A stretch of 6,481 nt of DNA from Candidatus Omnitrophota bacterium (lineage in GTDB: Bacteria > Omnitrophota > Koll11 > Gygaellales > JAQTUY01): assembly GCA_028707105.1 (NCBI GenBank), contig JAQTUY010000074.1, positions 1,506 through 7,986 of the forward strand, in the 5' to 3' direction. The notes beneath the pieces are model-generated. The model made no database searches, was not told the DNA's origin, and saw only the letters and a list, made by a program, of their open reading frames with translations. Positions 5,773 through 6,481 of the stretch are shown here, one piece after another. Each line of letters opens with the position of its first letter. Within the stretch, counting starts at the first letter, position 1. A program made the translations under genes and the position numbers.

Positions 5773-6481
5773 GGCACAATCTGACCGTCTTTTGTTTTTT
5801 TAGCATTTTACTGCTTGGTTTAGCGGCCGGGTATTTCGCGTTCGCCCAGGGAGGCGAGTATCCTGAAGGCAGCGCGGCCATGCCGCCCGCGCCTGCAGCG
5901 CCGGGCCAGGCCGCGCAGCCATACGTAACACCCGCAACTCCTTCTTCCGCGCAGGATGATGAGCAACCCGAGGTTTCCGCTGCCGCGGGGCCTAAGCTTA
6001 GTTCGGATGAGGTGGAGCGCGGGGTGAAGATCGCCGGCGGAAGCGAAAGGATCTCCCTGGACCTCAAAGGGATAGATATTATCGAGTTGTTCCGGATACT
6101 TTCCATGAAGATGGGGATTACTATTGTCCCCAGTAAAAGCGTGGGCGGCAGGGTGAATATCTATTTAAATAACCTTACCTTTGAGGATGCCCTGGATGTC
6201 ATACTCCTGAGCCAGGATCTTGCTTGCGAGAAGAACGGGAATATCATCAACATCATGACCTCGGGAGAATACGAAAAGCTATACGGGAAGAAATATAACG
6301 AGAAGCGCAGATACGAAAGCCTTAAGCTGGTATACGCCAAACCCGCCAACGTCTTTAATGCCATAAGCCAGGTCAAGTCCGATATCGGAAAGATAATCGT
6401 TGATGAATCCTCCGGCACGATCCTCCTGATCGATATCCCGGAAAAGCTGGAATTGATGAAAAAGACCATCGCCGAGCTGGA
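5769..6481 (+). CDS. gspD: GspD/PilQ-family secretin, N-terminal part (runs off window)
   Basis: The open frame from ATG 5769 continues for 237 codons without a stop to the window edge. A Sec signal peptide (1-26) ends AFA-Q. It is followed by an Ala/Pro-rich linker (28-75), then an STN/N0-like domain from ISLDLKGIDIIELFRIL (95-111) through VNIYLNNLTFEDALDVIL (129-146) to IINIMTSGEYE (159-169). An N1-type ring-building domain follows, YESLKLVYAKPANVFNAI (182-199) to SGTILLIDIPEKLELMKKTI (215-234). That order is the secretin N-terminus, before the membrane-spanning barrel that lies beyond this window. Secretins form the outer-membrane gate of type II secretion and type IV pili. GGGAG at 5759-5763 lies 5 nt before the ATG, within the gspC coding sequence. 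The start overlaps the gspC stop (ATGA). Whether it is GspD or PilQ cannot be decided from this fragment. Confidence 0.85.
   Translation, partial: MRHNLTVFCFFSILLLGLAAGYFAFAQGGEYPEGSAAMPPAPAAPGQAAQPYVTPATPSSAQDDEQPEVSAAAGPKLSSDEVERGVKIAGGSERISLDLKGIDIIELFRILSMKMGITIVPSKSVGGRVNIYLNNLTFEDALDVILLSQDLACEKNGNIINIMTSGEYEKLYGKKYNEKRRYESLKLVYAKPANVFNAISQVKSDIGKIIVDESSGTILLIDIPEKLELMKKTIAEL

Noticed and set aside
5738..6106. Minus-strand open frame opposite the gspC end and secretin start
   Set aside because: Its composition is explained by the Ala/Pro-rich linker of the secretin read backwards; the forward secretin domains are clear.

Overview
The window looks like part of a chromosome from an uncultured Gram-negative (two-membrane) bacterium. 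It encodes an outer-membrane secretin, a GspC-like inner-membrane partner, a lipoprotein and Sec-exported proteins. Base composition is near balanced, and all genes lie on the + strand and are tightly packed. The mix of an ExeA-like ATPase, a MerR-like helix-turn-helix protein, GspC and GspD, plus a TGGGGTCAGA-type palindrome, reminds me of Candidatus Omnitrophota and related environmental lineages. That placement is an impression, not a demonstration.

Layout. (1) 48-2104: a two-gene, ATGA-overlapping membrane unit, a DUF2157-family polytopic protein followed by a GDYXXLXY-family membrane-anchored protein. The second protein carries a large insertion that resembles the N-terminal helix pair its DUF2157 partner lacks. 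(2) 2105-2219: a short intergenic region dominated by a perfect 19-bp inverted repeat with A and T flanks. It is a REP/RAYT-like palindrome and probably also a bidirectional terminator. (3) 2220-3970: three co-directional genes with good Shine-Dalgarno sites. They encode a V4R-like cysteine-containing protein, a Sec-exported DUF4412/LolA-like protein with a Met-rich tail, and an unrecognised lipoprotein whose start is better placed at a GTG at 3440. (4) 3992-6481: a secretion/pilus operon driven by a near-perfect sigma-70 promoter (TTGACA, 16 bp, extended TATAAT). It encodes a DNA-binding-only MerR-like protein, an ExeA/GspA-type AAA ATPase, a GspC/PilP-like protein and the N-terminal part of a GspD/PilQ-family secretin that runs off the window.

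How they work together. The last four genes are coupled (14-nt overlap, 8-nt gap, 4-nt overlap) and form the head of a type II secretion or type IV pilus-like system. GspC would link the inner-membrane platform to the secretin, the ATPase would help assembly, and the MerR-like protein may regulate or autoregulate the operon. The DUF2157/GDYXXLXY pair is a recognised partnership of unknown function. The three middle genes have no clear joint function.

The most unusual points are the insertion in the GDYXXLXY protein, the promoter that rules out the longest MerR start, and the MerR-ATPase-GspC-GspD arrangement. No CRISPR, tRNA, rRNA or transposase gene was seen.
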